A DNA stretch of 64,000 nucleotides from Paenibacillus ehimensis NBRC 15659 (GCF_004000785.1 NZ_BILX01000010.1:1-64000), one strand, 5' to 3'; counted from the first letter of the stretch, positions 16,516 to 25,348 are shown. The notes: generated by a model from the sequence alone, not told the origin. Numbers and translations: made by a program.

Positions 16516-17697
16516 GTGAAATCTTCGTATATCCACCGCCTGCGCGGCTTTGTTCGGATTGAAGTGAAAGACGGGCAGCTCGAGAAGCTGCTGAACCGCA
16601 TGACGGAGCGGCAGATGGACGTCTGGGACATCCGGTATACGGCGGAGAATCAAGCCGAGCTGTCGATCACGATCCGCGACTTTTTCCGGCTTCGCCCGCT
16701 ATTGAAGGAGACAGGCTGCCGTACCCGGATCCGTCAGAAAATGGGGCTTCCTTTTTGGGTAGACAAGCTGGAGAAACGCAAATTTTTTGCCCTCGGCCTG
16801 CTTGCTTTCATTATCGGAATTTACGTGCTGTCCTCGCTCGTGTGGCAGGTTCGCGTGGAAGGCAACGAGAAGCTGAGCAAGGAGCAGATTCTGCAAGCCG
16901 CGAAGCAGGAAGGCATTTACAAGCTGCAGTGGAAATTCCGCTTGAAGGACCCGGCCGAGCTGTCCCGGGCGCTGCAGCGGGATCTGCCGGGCACCGCTTG
17001 GGTCGGTGTGAAGGTAAGCGGGACGCATATTATTATTAAGGTCGTCGAATCGACCGCGCCCGATACCCCTCCGCTGCTTAGCCCAAGGCATCTGGTCGCT
17101 TCCAAAAACGCCCTGGTGACCGAGATCTTTGCGGAAAAGGGCAGGCCGCTCGTTAAGCCGAATACGTATGTGCGCAAAGGAGATATATTGATATCCGGCA
17201 TCATCGGGATCGAGACGAACCAGCAGACGGTTGTCGCCTCCGGGAAGGTTAAGGGAATCGTGTGGTACAAGCCGACCGTGGAAGTGCCGCTTACGCTCCA
17301 GTACAAGACCTATACCGGCGAAACGAAACACCGCTCGTACCTGGTCCTGGGCAGCCGCGGCCTTCAGCTAAGCGGCTACCGGAAAATTCCGTTCGAGCAG
17401 TACGAGACCGTCCCCGAACGGAAAACGCTCAGCTGGCGGGGCTATACGCTCCCGATCGGATGGCTTAGCGAAAAGCTGCTGGAGGTGCAAATCGTCGAGC
17501 AGGCCGTTGATCCGAAGGAAGCCTCGGAGCTTGCCCTTGAGCAGGCTAAAGCGCAAATTTTGTCGGCCGCGGGCAGCGATTCGCGTGTCGTTTCGGAAAA
17601 AATTTTGCATGAAAAGGCGGAGAATGGTAAAGTTTATATGGAAGTACTTTTGGAAGTGGAAGAACCGATCGCAACCGAACAACCGATCGTCCCATAA
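16516..17697 (+). CDS. yqfD: Sporulation protein YqfD
   Basis: 393-residue membrane protein of the YqfD sporulation family. The N-terminal cytoplasmic part (about 85 residues) is followed by one transmembrane helix (FALGLLAFIIGIYVLSSLVW) and a large extracytoplasmic domain (VRVEGNEKLSKEQIL, HLVASKNALVTEI, ENGKVYMEVLLEVEEPI). It starts with GTG behind AAAGGAGAAG. The position between yqfC and phoH is as in B. subtilis. A role in forespore engulfment or cortex stages is known for the family; the mechanism is not. Confidence 0.93.
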   Translation: MKSSYIHRLRGFVRIEVKDGQLEKLLNRMTERQMDVWDIRYTAENQAELSITIRDFFRLRPLLKETGCRTRIRQKMGLPFWVDKLEKRKFFALGLLAFIIGIYVLSSLVWQVRVEGNEKLSKEQILQAAKQEGIYKLQWKFRLKDPAELSRALQRDLPGTAWVGVKVSGTHIIIKVVESTAPDTPPLLSPRHLVASKNALVTEIFAEKGRPLVKPNTYVRKGDILISGIIGIETNQQTVVASGKVKGIVWYKPTVEVPLTLQYKTYTGETKHRSYLVLGSRGLQLSGYRKIPFEQYETVPERKTLSWRGYTLPIGWLSEKLLEVQIVEQAVDPKEASELALEQAKAQILSAAGSDSRVVSEKILHEKAENGKVYMEVLLEVEEPIATEQPIVP

Positions 17698-17714
17698 AAG
17701 ACTACTGACGGAGC

Positions 17715-17970
17715 GGTTTTGAAGGGGTTCTGTTTTTTATTCCAGTCTAGCAAAGCGTAGGCGGAGAGAAGCATTACTGCCGGAGCATATGCTTTCGTAG
17801 CAGTTTTCCTTACGGAAAACTTGGAGTTTACGTGCCGCCTTTGAATTCGGATTCTACCCGATTATCCATTTATTCATAGAATCCGAATTCAAGAGCGGCT
17901 GGAGGCAGTGGTGCTGTCTCGCAGACGAAGCGGCCTTGCTGACGAATAACGAACCGTCCTCTTCAAAACC
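17715..17970. repeat. 256-bp imperfect inverted-repeat element between yqfD and phoH
   Basis: The ends are GGTTTTGAAGGGG (17715-17727) and its near-perfect reverse complement CCTCTTCAAAACC (17958-17970). The centre holds a perfect 16-bp inverted repeat, TTGAATTCGGATTCTA (17841-17856) and TAGAATCCGAATTCAA (17877-17892), flanked by further GCCGC/GCGGC pairing. Blocks between them also match in reverse (for example TTATTC..GTC.AGCAA). A private hairpin AGTTTTCC-TTAC-GGAAAACT (17811-17830) sits in the longer left arm. No open reading frame fills it. It may be a MITE-like relic or a structured leader for phoH. Confidence 0.7.
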
Positions 17971-17994
17971 CGGAGGAGAGATTAAGCCCTGTAC

Positions 17995-18957
17995 ATGGAT
18001 CAAGAGACCACAGTAAAAGTCACACTCAAAAATACGGCCGAAGCCCTCGCCCTCTTCGGGCCGCAGGACAAATTCCTGCACCTGATCGAGCAGCATACGC
18101 AGGCCGCCATCTTTACCCGTGAGGAAGAAATAGTCATTCAAGGCCAAGCGGCCGATACGGCGCGCCTCGAGCAGCTGTTCACCGTGCTGCTGGAGCTGAT
18201 CCGCAATCAATATACGCTGACGGAGCGGGATATTCATTACGCGATCGACCTCGCCAAAGACATGAAGGCCGACCAGCTGCTCGATCTGTTTAAAGGCGAA
18301 ATCGCCCTTACCCACAAAGGCAAGCCGATCCGCATCAAAACGATCGGGCAGAAGCAGTACGTCAACGAAATTAAGAAAAAAGATATCGTCTTCGGGATCG
18401 GACCGGCCGGCACGGGCAAAACGTATATCGCCGTCGTGCTCGCCGTGTCCGCGCTCAAGGAAGGCAAAGTGAAGCGGATCGTACTGACGAGACCCGCGGT
18501 CGAAGCGGGCGAGAGCCTCGGCTTTCTGCCGGGCGACCTGCAGGAAAAGGTTGACCCCTATTTGCGTCCATTGTATGATGCTCTTAACGACGTGCTCGGG
18601 CCGGAGCAGGTGCTCAAATCGCTGGAGCGCGGCCTCATCGAGATTGCTCCGCTCGCCTACATGCGCGGCCGGACGCTCGACGATTCGTTCATTATTTTGG
18701 ACGAAGCGCAGAATACGACGCCGGAGCAGATGAAGATGTTTTTAACGCGCCTGGGCTTCGGATCAAAGATGGTGATTACCGGCGACGTGACGCAGATCGA
18801 CCTCCCGCGAGGCAAATCGTCGGGGCTGGTGGAGGCGCAGCGCATCCTGGGGAACATCGAGGAGCTCGGATTTATCCGGTTTGCCGAGCAGGACGTTGTC
18901 AGACATTCATTGGTGCAAAAAATCATCATGGCCTATAATGAGGACAAAGAAGGCTGA
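17995..18957 (+). CDS. phoH: PhoH-family ATPase
   Basis: 320-residue cytoplasmic P-loop ATPase. An N-terminal KH-like/PhoH-specific part precedes Walker A GPAGTGKTYIAV (about residue 137) and Walker B IILDEAQNTT, followed by the GDVTQIDLP sensor. It is linked to RNA metabolism with the downstream YbeY endonuclease. GGAGGAG ends 16 nt before the ATG at 17995, unusually far; a CTG at 17989 would be spaced better and no stop lies between. It heads the phoH-pgpH-ybeY-dgkA-cdd-era cluster. A second PhoH-domain protein is encoded at 46238-47575. Confidence 0.93.
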   Translation: MDQETTVKVTLKNTAEALALFGPQDKFLHLIEQHTQAAIFTREEEIVIQGQAADTARLEQLFTVLLELIRNQYTLTERDIHYAIDLAKDMKADQLLDLFKGEIALTHKGKPIRIKTIGQKQYVNEIKKKDIVFGIGPAGTGKTYIAVVLAVSALKEGKVKRIVLTRPAVEAGESLGFLPGDLQEKVDPYLRPLYDALNDVLGPEQVLKSLERGLIEIAPLAYMRGRTLDDSFIILDEAQNTTPEQMKMFLTRLGFGSKMVITGDVTQIDLPRGKSSGLVEAQRILGNIEELGFIRFAEQDVVRHSLVQKIIMAYNEDKEG

Positions 18958-18977
18958 GGAAGGGCTGACCTTTCGTC

Positions 18978-21260
18978 ATGAACAACCGCGTTTCCATTCA
19001 AGGCAAATTTCAATACCGGCTTGCCGGCTGGAGATACAGCGCCATCGTGCGCTTTCTTCTGTTTTTAGCGCTTGCCGTCGTGTTTTATGTTGCTCTGCTG
19101 CACCGGATTGTGCCGCAAACGTATGATATTCAATTGGGCAGCGTTACGGAAAAGGATATTCTGGCCCCCAAGGCGATTGCGAACGAAGTAGCGACGGAAA
19201 AAGCGAAGGAAGAAGCGGCCGCAAGGGTGCAGCCCGTATATAAGATCGCCCCGCTGCGCAACGAAGCGGCGGTCGAGGCGATTTTTGAAAAGCTGCAGCA
19301 AATTAACAGCGATGCGGAGGTTTCCGTCGCCGACAAAGTCAATATTTACAAAACGGTCATTCCGACGATCATTCAGGACCATTTGGACCGTCAGACCAAG
19401 AGCTTGACGGATGGCGGTCAATACAACGACCTGCTGCTGGCGGAAATGCGCAAAAGCATCCGCGAGCAGCAGTACCGGATTCCGGAGGAGTCGTTTTACA
19501 AAATTCCGCGGCTCACCAAAGAAGATTTGACCGCGATGGAGCCCGTGGCTAAAGAAATCGTCATCAAGCTGATGAGCGACCAGATTACGGATGCGCAGAC
19601 GGCCAGAGTCAAGGTGCCGGAATTGGTGAATTCTTCGACGCTGACCAAGAACAATGCGCGCGAGCTCGTTCAGGAGCTCGTGCGGGCGGCGCTTTCGCCG
19701 AATAAATTTTACGATCAAAAAGGAACCGAGGAAGCGAAGGGGCACGCGCGCGATAACGTCAAGCCGGTAATGATCAACAAAAACGAAGTGCTCGTTCCCA
19801 AGGGCGAAAAAGTAACGGAAGAGCTGTACCAACGTTTGGCTTCGCTCGATTTGCTCAGGGACGAAGCCAGCTACTGGCCGAATCTCGGACTTTTTTTATT
19901 TATCGTCTTGTGCTGCCTGTTTTTGTATATGTATGTCAGACAAAGCTCGCTTCCGATCAATAGCAACAACGCCCAGCTGTTCATGTACGTGCTGATTGTC
20001 GTCTTGACGATTGCCGGGATGAAGCTGTTCTCGCTGCTGCAAAATTTGGATTATCCGTATATCAGCTATTTGGCCCCGACGGCGATGGGAGCCATGATGG
20101 TGACGATCTTGCTCAATTCGCATCTTGCTTTCGTGACCGCCGTCGTTTTGAGCGTCATTTCCAGCGTTGTTTTTAATTCGGACCATCTTGCGTTCGATTA
20201 CAAATACGGCCTGCTGACGCTGACCAGCTCGTTTGCGGCGATCTTCTCGATCCAGCGGGCAAGCCAGCGTTCCTCCATTTTGAAAGCGGGGATGATGGTA
20301 TCGCTCTTCGCTCTGGCGCTCGTATCCGCGCTGCTGCTGCTCGAGGATCACGAAACCAGGCAGAACGCGCTGTTTGCCGCGTCATTCGCCTTAGGGAGCG
20401 GACTGCTAACCGCCGTGTTCGTTATGGGCCTGCTGCCGTTTTTCGAAGTTGCCTTCGGCATTCTGTCGCCGCTTAAGCTGGTCGAGTTGTCCAATCCGAA
20501 CCACCCGCTTCTGCGCAAGCTGCTGACCGAGACGCCCGGCACCTACCATCACAGCGTTATGGTCGGCAATTTGTCGGAAGCCGCGGCCGGCGCGATCGGC
20601 GCCGACGGGCTGCTCTGTCGGGTCGGAGCTTATTATCACGATATCGGGAAGACGAAGCGGCCGAGTTATTTTATCGAGAATCAGTCGCATACGGAAAATC
20701 CGCACGACAAAATCGAACCGGCGCTGAGCAAATCGATCATTGTAGCCCATGCGCGCGACGGTGTCGAAATGCTGAAGGATTATAACATTCCGAAGCCGAT
20801 CCGCGATATTGCGGAGCAGCATCATGGCACAACCTTGCTGCAATATTTTTATCACAAAGCGAAAAAGCTCGCCGAAGAGCGTCAGGAAAAGCCGCCGGAG
20901 GAGGCGGAGTACCGCTATCCCGGTCCGAAAGCCCAGACGAAGGAAGCGGCGATTGTCGGCATCGCCGATTGCGTCGAGGCGGCCGTCCGCTCCCTGCGCA
21001 ATCCGACCGTGGAACAGATCGATTCGATGGTGCGCAAAATTATTAAAAACCGGCTGGACGACGGCCAATTTAACGAATGCGATCTGACCATCAAGGAATT
21101 GGATCAGATCGTCAAGATTTTAAACGAAACGCTGCTTGGCATTTTCCACTCGCGGATCGAATATCCCGCGGATATGCCGGAGCAGAAGACGGCGGAGAAG
21201 CAGGAAAAGCCGATGCAAGAAGCGAAGGTGTCGGAATTGAAGAAAGAGGTGAAGCCATGA
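18978..21260 (+). CDS. pgpH: 7TM-HD cyclic-di-AMP phosphodiesterase PgpH (YqfF)
   Basis: 760-residue membrane enzyme hydrolysing cyclic di-AMP. One N-terminal transmembrane helix is followed by a large extracytoplasmic 7TMR-HDED domain (about 65-310), then seven helices and a cytoplasmic HD domain with TYHHSVMVGNLSEAAA, AYYHDIGKTKRP (the HD pair), the IVAHARDG segment and IAEQHHGT. The C-terminal tail is Lys/Glu-rich. The gene lies 20 bp after phoH and its stop overlaps the ybeY start (ATGA). The Shine-Dalgarno GGAAGG is rather distant from the ATG. Confidence 0.94.
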   Translation: MNNRVSIQGKFQYRLAGWRYSAIVRFLLFLALAVVFYVALLHRIVPQTYDIQLGSVTEKDILAPKAIANEVATEKAKEEAAARVQPVYKIAPLRNEAAVEAIFEKLQQINSDAEVSVADKVNIYKTVIPTIIQDHLDRQTKSLTDGGQYNDLLLAEMRKSIREQQYRIPEESFYKIPRLTKEDLTAMEPVAKEIVIKLMSDQITDAQTARVKVPELVNSSTLTKNNARELVQELVRAALSPNKFYDQKGTEEAKGHARDNVKPVMINKNEVLVPKGEKVTEELYQRLASLDLLRDEASYWPNLGLFLFIVLCCLFLYMYVRQSSLPINSNNAQLFMYVLIVVLTIAGMKLFSLLQNLDYPYISYLAPTAMGAMMVTILLNSHLAFVTAVVLSVISSVVFNSDHLAFDYKYGLLTLTSSFAAIFSIQRASQRSSILKAGMMVSLFALALVSALLLLEDHETRQNALFAASFALGSGLLTAVFVMGLLPFFEVAFGILSPLKLVELSNPNHPLLRKLLTETPGTYHHSVMVGNLSEAAAGAIGADGLLCRVGAYYHDIGKTKRPSYFIENQSHTENPHDKIEPALSKSIIVAHARDGVEMLKDYNIPKPIRDIAEQHHGTTLLQYFYHKAKKLAEERQEKPPEEAEYRYPGPKAQTKEAAIVGIADCVEAAVRSLRNPTVEQIDSMVRKIIKNRLDDGQFNECDLTIKELDQIVKILNETLLGIFHSRIEYPADMPEQKTAEKQEKPMQEAKVSELKKEVKP

Positions 21261-21814
21261 GCCTGAAGCTTTCATGGAACAGCGAACAAACCGCTTACGA
21301 AATTACGCCGGCTCTCATCGAGAAGCTGGAAATGCTGCTTCGCCTCGCCGGGAAGCAGGAAGAGGTGTCGGATGGCGAAGTGGCGTTGACATTTGTCGAC
21401 GACGAGGCCATCCAGGAGCTTAACAAGCAGTACCGGGGACTGGATAAGCCGACGGACGTGCTGTCATTCGCCATGCGGGAAATGGGCGAAGACGAGATCG
21501 AGATCATCTATGGCGACGATGGCTTCGAGGAAGTGGAGTACGCCGGCGAGAAGGATGAAGAAGAGTCCGGAACGGCGGAGGACGATGACGAGGAAGACGG
21601 CTACGAAGAGCCTCTCGGCGATATCATCATCTCGGTGCCGCGGGCGATCGCCCAGGCGGACGAATACGGCCATTCGGTCGAGCGGGAGCTCGGGTTTCTG
21701 TTCGTTCACGGCTTTCTGCATTTGATCGGTTACGATCATCAGGACGAGGAAGAAGAGAAGGTTATGTTCGGCAAGCAGGAGCAAATTTTGCAGCAGGCGG
21801 GATTGACGCGGTGA
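21257..21814 (+). CDS. ybeY: Endoribonuclease YbeY with an acidic insertion
   Basis: 185-residue zinc-dependent RNase needed for 16S rRNA 3' maturation. The catalytic motif HGFLHLIGYDH (three metal-binding His) is intact. The core TFVDDEAIQELNKQYRGLDKPTDVLSFAM is typical. Between that strand and GDIIISVPRA there is an additional stretch of about 35 residues very rich in Asp and Glu, absent from short YbeY proteins such as that of E. coli. The ATG at 21257 overlaps the pgpH stop and the GTGA of the next gene overlaps its stop, showing tight coupling. Confidence 0.94.
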   Translation: MSLKLSWNSEQTAYEITPALIEKLEMLLRLAGKQEEVSDGEVALTFVDDEAIQELNKQYRGLDKPTDVLSFAMREMGEDEIEIIYGDDGFEEVEYAGEKDEEESGTAEDDDEEDGYEEPLGDIIISVPRAIAQADEYGHSVERELGFLFVHGFLHLIGYDHQDEEEEKVMFGKQEQILQQAGLTR

Positions 21815-22509
21815 AGCAGCCGGTCAAATGGCAGCGAAGCTTTCGGTATGCTTACGAAGGCGTCAAATACGCACTTGCGACCCAGCGGAACATGAAATTT
21901 CATTTTTTCGCCGCTTTGGTCATCCTGGCGCTTGCCTTGTTCTTCGGCCTGCCGAAGACGGATATTTTATTTATTTTACTCGCCGTCACGCTCATGATTG
22001 TGACGGAATTGATCAACACCGCCGTGGAAAAAACGGTCGATCTGGCGATGCCGGACCTGCATCCGTTGGCGAAAATCGCCAAGGACGTGGCCGCCGCTTC
22101 CGTATTGGTGACGGCAGCCTTTGCCGCCGTAACGGGAATGATCGTGTTTTACGATCCGATCGAACGGCTGATTCAAACTGGCCGGGCGGGAGGGCATCCC
22201 ATCACCGCGGGGACGGTATGGATTTTGCTTAGCTTGGTCATCCTGACAGTGATTGTGGTGCAGACCCGCTTTTCTTCCAAAGGAAACGGGGTGAAGCCGA
22301 GCCTGCTGACGGCTGTCGCTTTTGCGGTCGCCGCCCTGATCGCTTGCCGGGTTCAAGATACGCTTGTCGCTTTGCTCGGCTTTTTGTTGGCTGTAGTCCT
22401 GCTGCTGGCGCTTCATGACAAACGCAAGCGGCCTTTCGGCTCGCTGCTGCTCGGTGCGGTGCTTGGCGGCTTCATTACGGTACTCGCCTATTATTTATAT
22501 CCCATGTAG
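21811..22509 (+). CDS. dgkA: Undecaprenol/diacylglycerol kinase with C-terminal membrane extension
   Basis: 232 residues. The first about 125 are a standard DgkA/undecaprenol kinase: SFRYAYEGVKYALATQRNMKFH, then the signature TELINTAVEKTVDLAM with the catalytic Glu, and KIAKDVAAASVLV. About 100 further residues add three to four helices (VWILLSLVILTVIVVQ, AVAFAVAALIACRV, ALLGFLLAVVLLLAL, LLLGAVLGGFITVLAYYLY), which most Bacillus homologs lack. It phosphorylates the lipid carrier undecaprenol in Gram-positives. GTG start, overlapping ybeY. Confidence 0.9.
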   Translation: MKQPVKWQRSFRYAYEGVKYALATQRNMKFHFFAALVILALALFFGLPKTDILFILLAVTLMIVTELINTAVEKTVDLAMPDLHPLAKIAKDVAAASVLVTAAFAAVTGMIVFYDPIERLIQTGRAGGHPITAGTVWILLSLVILTVIVVQTRFSSKGNGVKPSLLTAVAFAVAALIACRVQDTLVALLGFLLAVVLLLALHDKRKRPFGSLLLGAVLGGFITVLAYYLYPM

Positions 22510-22530
22510 GTTGCGAAAGGGGCGCTTCTC

Positions 22531-22947
22531 TTGGAAAAAACGGAATTGATCGCATTGGCCAGAACGGCGAGAGAGCAAGCATACACACCTTACTCCCATT
22601 TCAAAGTGGGCAGCGCTTTGCTGGACTCCAAAGGGCGGGTTCATCTGGGCTGCAACGTGGAAAACGCCGCCTACGGACCGACGAACTGCGCCGAACGCAC
22701 GGCGTTATTCCGCGCGATTGCTGACGGCGAACAGGCCAAGTCGTTCCGGGCTATGGCGATTATCGGGGATACGGTTCAGCCGATTTCGCCTTGCGGCGTA
22801 TGCCGGCAGGTGCTGGTGGAGCTGTGTCCGCCGGATATGCCGGTATATCTGGCTAATCTGAAAGGGGACATCAGCGAGACGACCGTAGCCGAGCTGCTTC
22901 CCGGCGCATTCACATCTTTAGATTTGGACGGAGGAACGATTGATTAA
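22531..22947 (+). CDS. cdd: Cytidine deaminase
   Basis: 138-residue homotetrameric-type enzyme of pyrimidine salvage converting cytidine to uridine. Zinc site: [19 protein letters not shown] (Cys, catalytic Glu in CAE) and PCGVCRQVL (two Cys). Starts with TTG behind AAAGGGG. Its stop overlaps the era start by one base. The gene order dgkA-cdd-era is conserved in Bacillales. Confidence 0.96.
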   Translation: MEKTELIALARTAREQAYTPYSHFKVGSALLDSKGRVHLGCNVENAAYGPTNCAERTALFRAIADGEQAKSFRAMAIIGDTVQPISPCGVCRQVLVELCPPDMPVYLANLKGDISETTVAELLPGAFTSLDLDGGTID

Positions 22948-23861
22948 TGTCTTCGAACAGCAAGGCTGACTCTAAATTCAAATCCGGCTTTGTGGCGATT
23001 ATCGGACGGCCGAACGTCGGCAAATCGACGCTGATGAACCAGGTGATCGGCCAAAAGATTGCCATCATGTCCGATAAGCCCCAGACGACCCGGAACAAAA
23101 TTCACGGCGTCTATACGACCGACCAAGCGCAGATCGTCTTTTTGGATACGCCCGGCATCCACAAGCCGCAATCGAAGCTCGGCGACTATATGATCAAAGC
23201 GGCGGAAAGCGCACTGAGCGAAGTTGACGCGATCCTGTTTTTGATCGATGTGGTCGAAGGCTTGGGCGGCGGGGACCGGTACATTATCGAGACGCTGAAA
23301 AAGGTAAAAACACCGGTCATTCTGGTGATGAACAAAATCGACCAGATTCATCCGGAAGCGCTCCTGTCGGTCATCACGACCTACAAGGATTTGTACCCGT
23401 TTGCCGAAATTGTGCCGATCTCAGCGATGCACGGCAATAACGTCAATACGCTTTTGGAGCAGGTCATCAAATTTTTGCCGGAAGGACCGCAGTATTACCC
23501 TGCGGATCAAGTGACGGACCATCCGGAGCAGTTCGTGTGCGCGGAGCTGATCCGGGAGAAAATCCTGCATCTGACCCGGGAGGAAATTCCTCACTCGATC
23601 GCGGTTTCCATTGAAGACATGCGCGTGGAGGCCAACGGCGTCGTTCATATTTCGGCTGTCATTTACGTCGAGCGCGACTCGCAGAAGGGCATCATCATCG
23701 GCAAAAAGGGCGCGCTGCTGAAAGAAGTGGGGCAAAAAGCGCGGGCCGATATCGAAGCGCTTCTCGGTTCGAAGACGTTCTTGGAGCTGTGGGTCAAAGT
23801 GAAGAAAGACTGGCGCAATCAGGACCGGGTCCTGCGGGATCTCGGCTTCCGGCACGAGTAA
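22947..23861 (+). CDS. era: GTPase Era
   Basis: 304-residue GTPase that binds the 3' end of 16S rRNA during 30S assembly. G1 [10 protein letters not shown]2 around [10 protein letters not shown]3 DTPGIHKP, G4 NKIDQ and G5 SAMHG are present. A C-terminal KH domain carries [20 protein letters not shown]. It overlaps cdd by one base and is the last gene of the tightly packed cluster; a 159-bp gap with no clear terminator follows. Confidence 0.97.
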   Translation: MSSNSKADSKFKSGFVAIIGRPNVGKSTLMNQVIGQKIAIMSDKPQTTRNKIHGVYTTDQAQIVFLDTPGIHKPQSKLGDYMIKAAESALSEVDAILFLIDVVEGLGGGDRYIIETLKKVKTPVILVMNKIDQIHPEALLSVITTYKDLYPFAEIVPISAMHGNNVNTLLEQVIKFLPEGPQYYPADQVTDHPEQFVCAELIREKILHLTREEIPHSIAVSIEDMRVEANGVVHISAVIYVERDSQKGIIIGKKGALLKEVGQKARADIEALLGSKTFLELWVKVKKDWRNQDRVLRDLGFRHE

Positions 23862-24020
23862 ACCGGCGTTCCGGCCTGTTTCAATCAGGCTCCGCCGCGT
23901 TTAATTCATCATAACTAAGTAAAATACATGGCAGTTTTTGCAGAGCATACTTCGCATCGGATCGATCCATCCTAATCCTAGAAACAGGATGTAGTCATGT
24001 CATCAAGGGGAGGATGTACC

Positions 24021-24164
24021 ATGAGAGATTTTTCGTGGAAGTACTTTTCAATGACCGGAGATGTGGATGCTTACCTGCTATACAAAGAAGTAAATACCCG
24101 GGACGGCGACGAGGCGGAGCCGGAAGAAGAGGACGCTTTGGACGCTGCCGACTGGGTACAGTAG
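24021..24164 (+). CDS. yqzL: YqzL-family small protein
   Basis: A 47-residue protein, too short for common gene-finder cut-offs. It begins MRDFSWKYFSMTGDVDAYLL, matching the YqzL family found between era and recO in Bacillales, and ends in an acidic tail. GGGGAGG lies 7 nt before the ATG. Function unknown. The conserved N-terminal aromatic motif, position and ribosome-binding site support a real gene. Confidence 0.85.
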   Translation: MRDFSWKYFSMTGDVDAYLLYKEVNTRDGDEAEPEEEDALDAADWVQ

Positions 24165-24215
24165 TTTCGCCCAATATCAGGTTACCGGCGCGGTAACGCA
24201 GGGAGAGGCTGTAAG

Positions 24216-24962
24216 GTGCAGTACAGAGTTCAAGGTATCGTCATCCGAAGCATGGATTATGGGGAAGGCAACAAAATTATTACGCTGTTTACCCGGGAGC
24301 ACGGAAAGCTGAGCGTCGTGGCCCGGGGAGCCAAAAAAGTGAAAAGCCGTTACGGTTCTTCCGCCCAGCTGTTTACGTGCGGCGACTACTTGTTTTTCAA
24401 ATCCGGGCAGCTCGGCACGCTGAATCATGCGGAAATTATCGAGCCTTTTCATAAAATAAGGGAAGATCTGCATAAGGCTGCCCATGCTTCCTATCTGTCG
24501 GAGCTGACCGACCGGATGTTGGGGGATCAAGAGGGGCAGCCTTTTTTATACGATCAGCTGAAAGCCAGCTTGCAGGCAATCCAGGAAGACAAGGATTTGC
24601 AGATTATCGACCATCTGTATGAAATGAAAATGTTTGTTCTGGCCGGTTATACGCCCGAGCTGGAGCAATGCGTCGTTTGCCGGGAGAATGCGGAGCCGTT
24701 TGCCATCAGCGTCGGCATGGGCGGAATGCTGTGCGAGCGCTGCAAGCTGCGGGATCCGCAGGCCATCCCGCTGACGCCCGGGGTATACAAGCTGCTGCGG
24801 CTGTTCATTCAAATGGATGTGCGCCGGCTCGGTCAAATTGACGTAAAGCCGCAGACGAAACAGCTGCTCAAGACGATTTTGCGGGCCTACTTCGATACGC
24901 ATGTCGGTCTGAAGCTGAAATCGCGAGACTTTTTGGATCAAATGGACAAATACGGAGTTTAG
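24216..24962 (+). CDS. recO: DNA repair protein RecO
   Basis: 248-residue recombination mediator that loads RecA on SSB-coated DNA. An N-terminal OB fold (QGIVIRSMDYGEGNKIITLFT) is followed by a helical part and a zinc-binding module with CVVC and CERC. Starts with GTG after GGGAGAGG. A short inverted repeat GTTACC-N5-GGTAAC (24181-24197) precedes it. In B. subtilis glyQS follows; here it does not. Confidence 0.95.
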   Translation: MQYRVQGIVIRSMDYGEGNKIITLFTREHGKLSVVARGAKKVKSRYGSSAQLFTCGDYLFFKSGQLGTLNHAEIIEPFHKIREDLHKAAHASYLSELTDRMLGDQEGQPFLYDQLKASLQAIQEDKDLQIIDHLYEMKMFVLAGYTPELEQCVVCRENAEPFAISVGMGGMLCERCKLRDPQAIPLTPGVYKLLRLFIQMDVRRLGQIDVKPQTKQLLKTILRAYFDTHVGLKLKSRDFLDQMDKYGV

Positions 24963-24970
24963 CTAAATAA

Positions 24971-25002
24971 TTGACATGTTTTTACCTGTTTGCTATTATA
25001 AT
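24971..25002 (+). promoter_or_regulatory. Strong sigma-A promoter after recO
   Basis: Consensus -35 TTGACA (24971-24976), 17-bp spacer, -10 TATTAT (24994-24999); an overlapping TATAAT at 24997-25002 is spaced 20 bp. Transcription would start near 25006-25010. Confidence 0.75.
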
Positions 25003-25007
25003 ATGAT

Positions 25008-25069
25008 ACATCCATTTGAAAACCTCTTGTTAACGAAGTCTAGCCACGACTTTGTCAGCGGGGTTTTTT
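25008..25069 (+). ncRNA. Candidate short terminated RNA or attenuated leader
   Basis: Immediately after the promoter, AAAACCTC (25019-25026) can pair with GGGGTTTT (25060-25067). Nested inside is GAAGTC/GACTTT (25035-25040 / 25048-25053), and a T6 tract ends the structure. This would give an RNA of about 60 nt ended by an intrinsic terminator. It contains no T-box sequence and no open reading frame with a ribosome-binding site. It could be a small RNA or a leader controlling read-through into ppsR. The 5' end is estimated. Confidence 0.45.
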
Positions 25070-25140
25070 GCTGTCCGGGAAGAGAAACGCTTTTTCCGGG
25101 GCTGCGTGTTTCAACCAAGGTCTTGAAACATTTTTTGCCA

Positions 25141-25199
25141 CTGCAACGTAGTAATGTATAGACAGGCCGATCTTTCATAACGATCGGCCTTTGTTGCAG
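25141..25199 (+). terminator. Nested hairpin, terminator-like, upstream of ppsR
   Basis: Perfect 9-bp stem AGGCCGATC (25164-25172) / GATCGGCCT (25182-25190) followed by TTTGTT, inside an outer CTGCAAC (25141-25147) / GTTGCAG (25193-25199) stem. The stretch from here to 25348 holds another partial inverted repeat (CGCAAATTT... AAATTTGTGCG, about 25240-25273) but no gene. Confidence 0.6.
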
Positions 25200-25348
25200 C
25201 CTGACAAGAGGGACTTTCGGCCAAAATGACACGTACGGTCGCAAATTTACGCGAAGCTGCGAAATTTGTGCGCAGATTGCACTGAAACCCAGGGAGCGGC
25301 AAGCACAGCTCATCTCTGTAAAAAAGCCAGGACGAAAGGCGGGTTCGC

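Noticed and set aside
23862-24020. Sporulation promoter in the era-yqzL gap (CATACTTC)
   Set aside because: No properly spaced -35 partner could be found.
24181-24197. GTTACC-N5-GGTAAC hairpin before recO as a terminator or operator
   Set aside because: Only six base pairs, no T-run and no symmetric flanks; left as a note under recO.
24963-25348. T-box riboswitch, expected ahead of glyQS at this position
   Set aside because: No T-box consensus (AGGGTGGNACCGCG) and no glyQS downstream; only the short terminated structure is supported.
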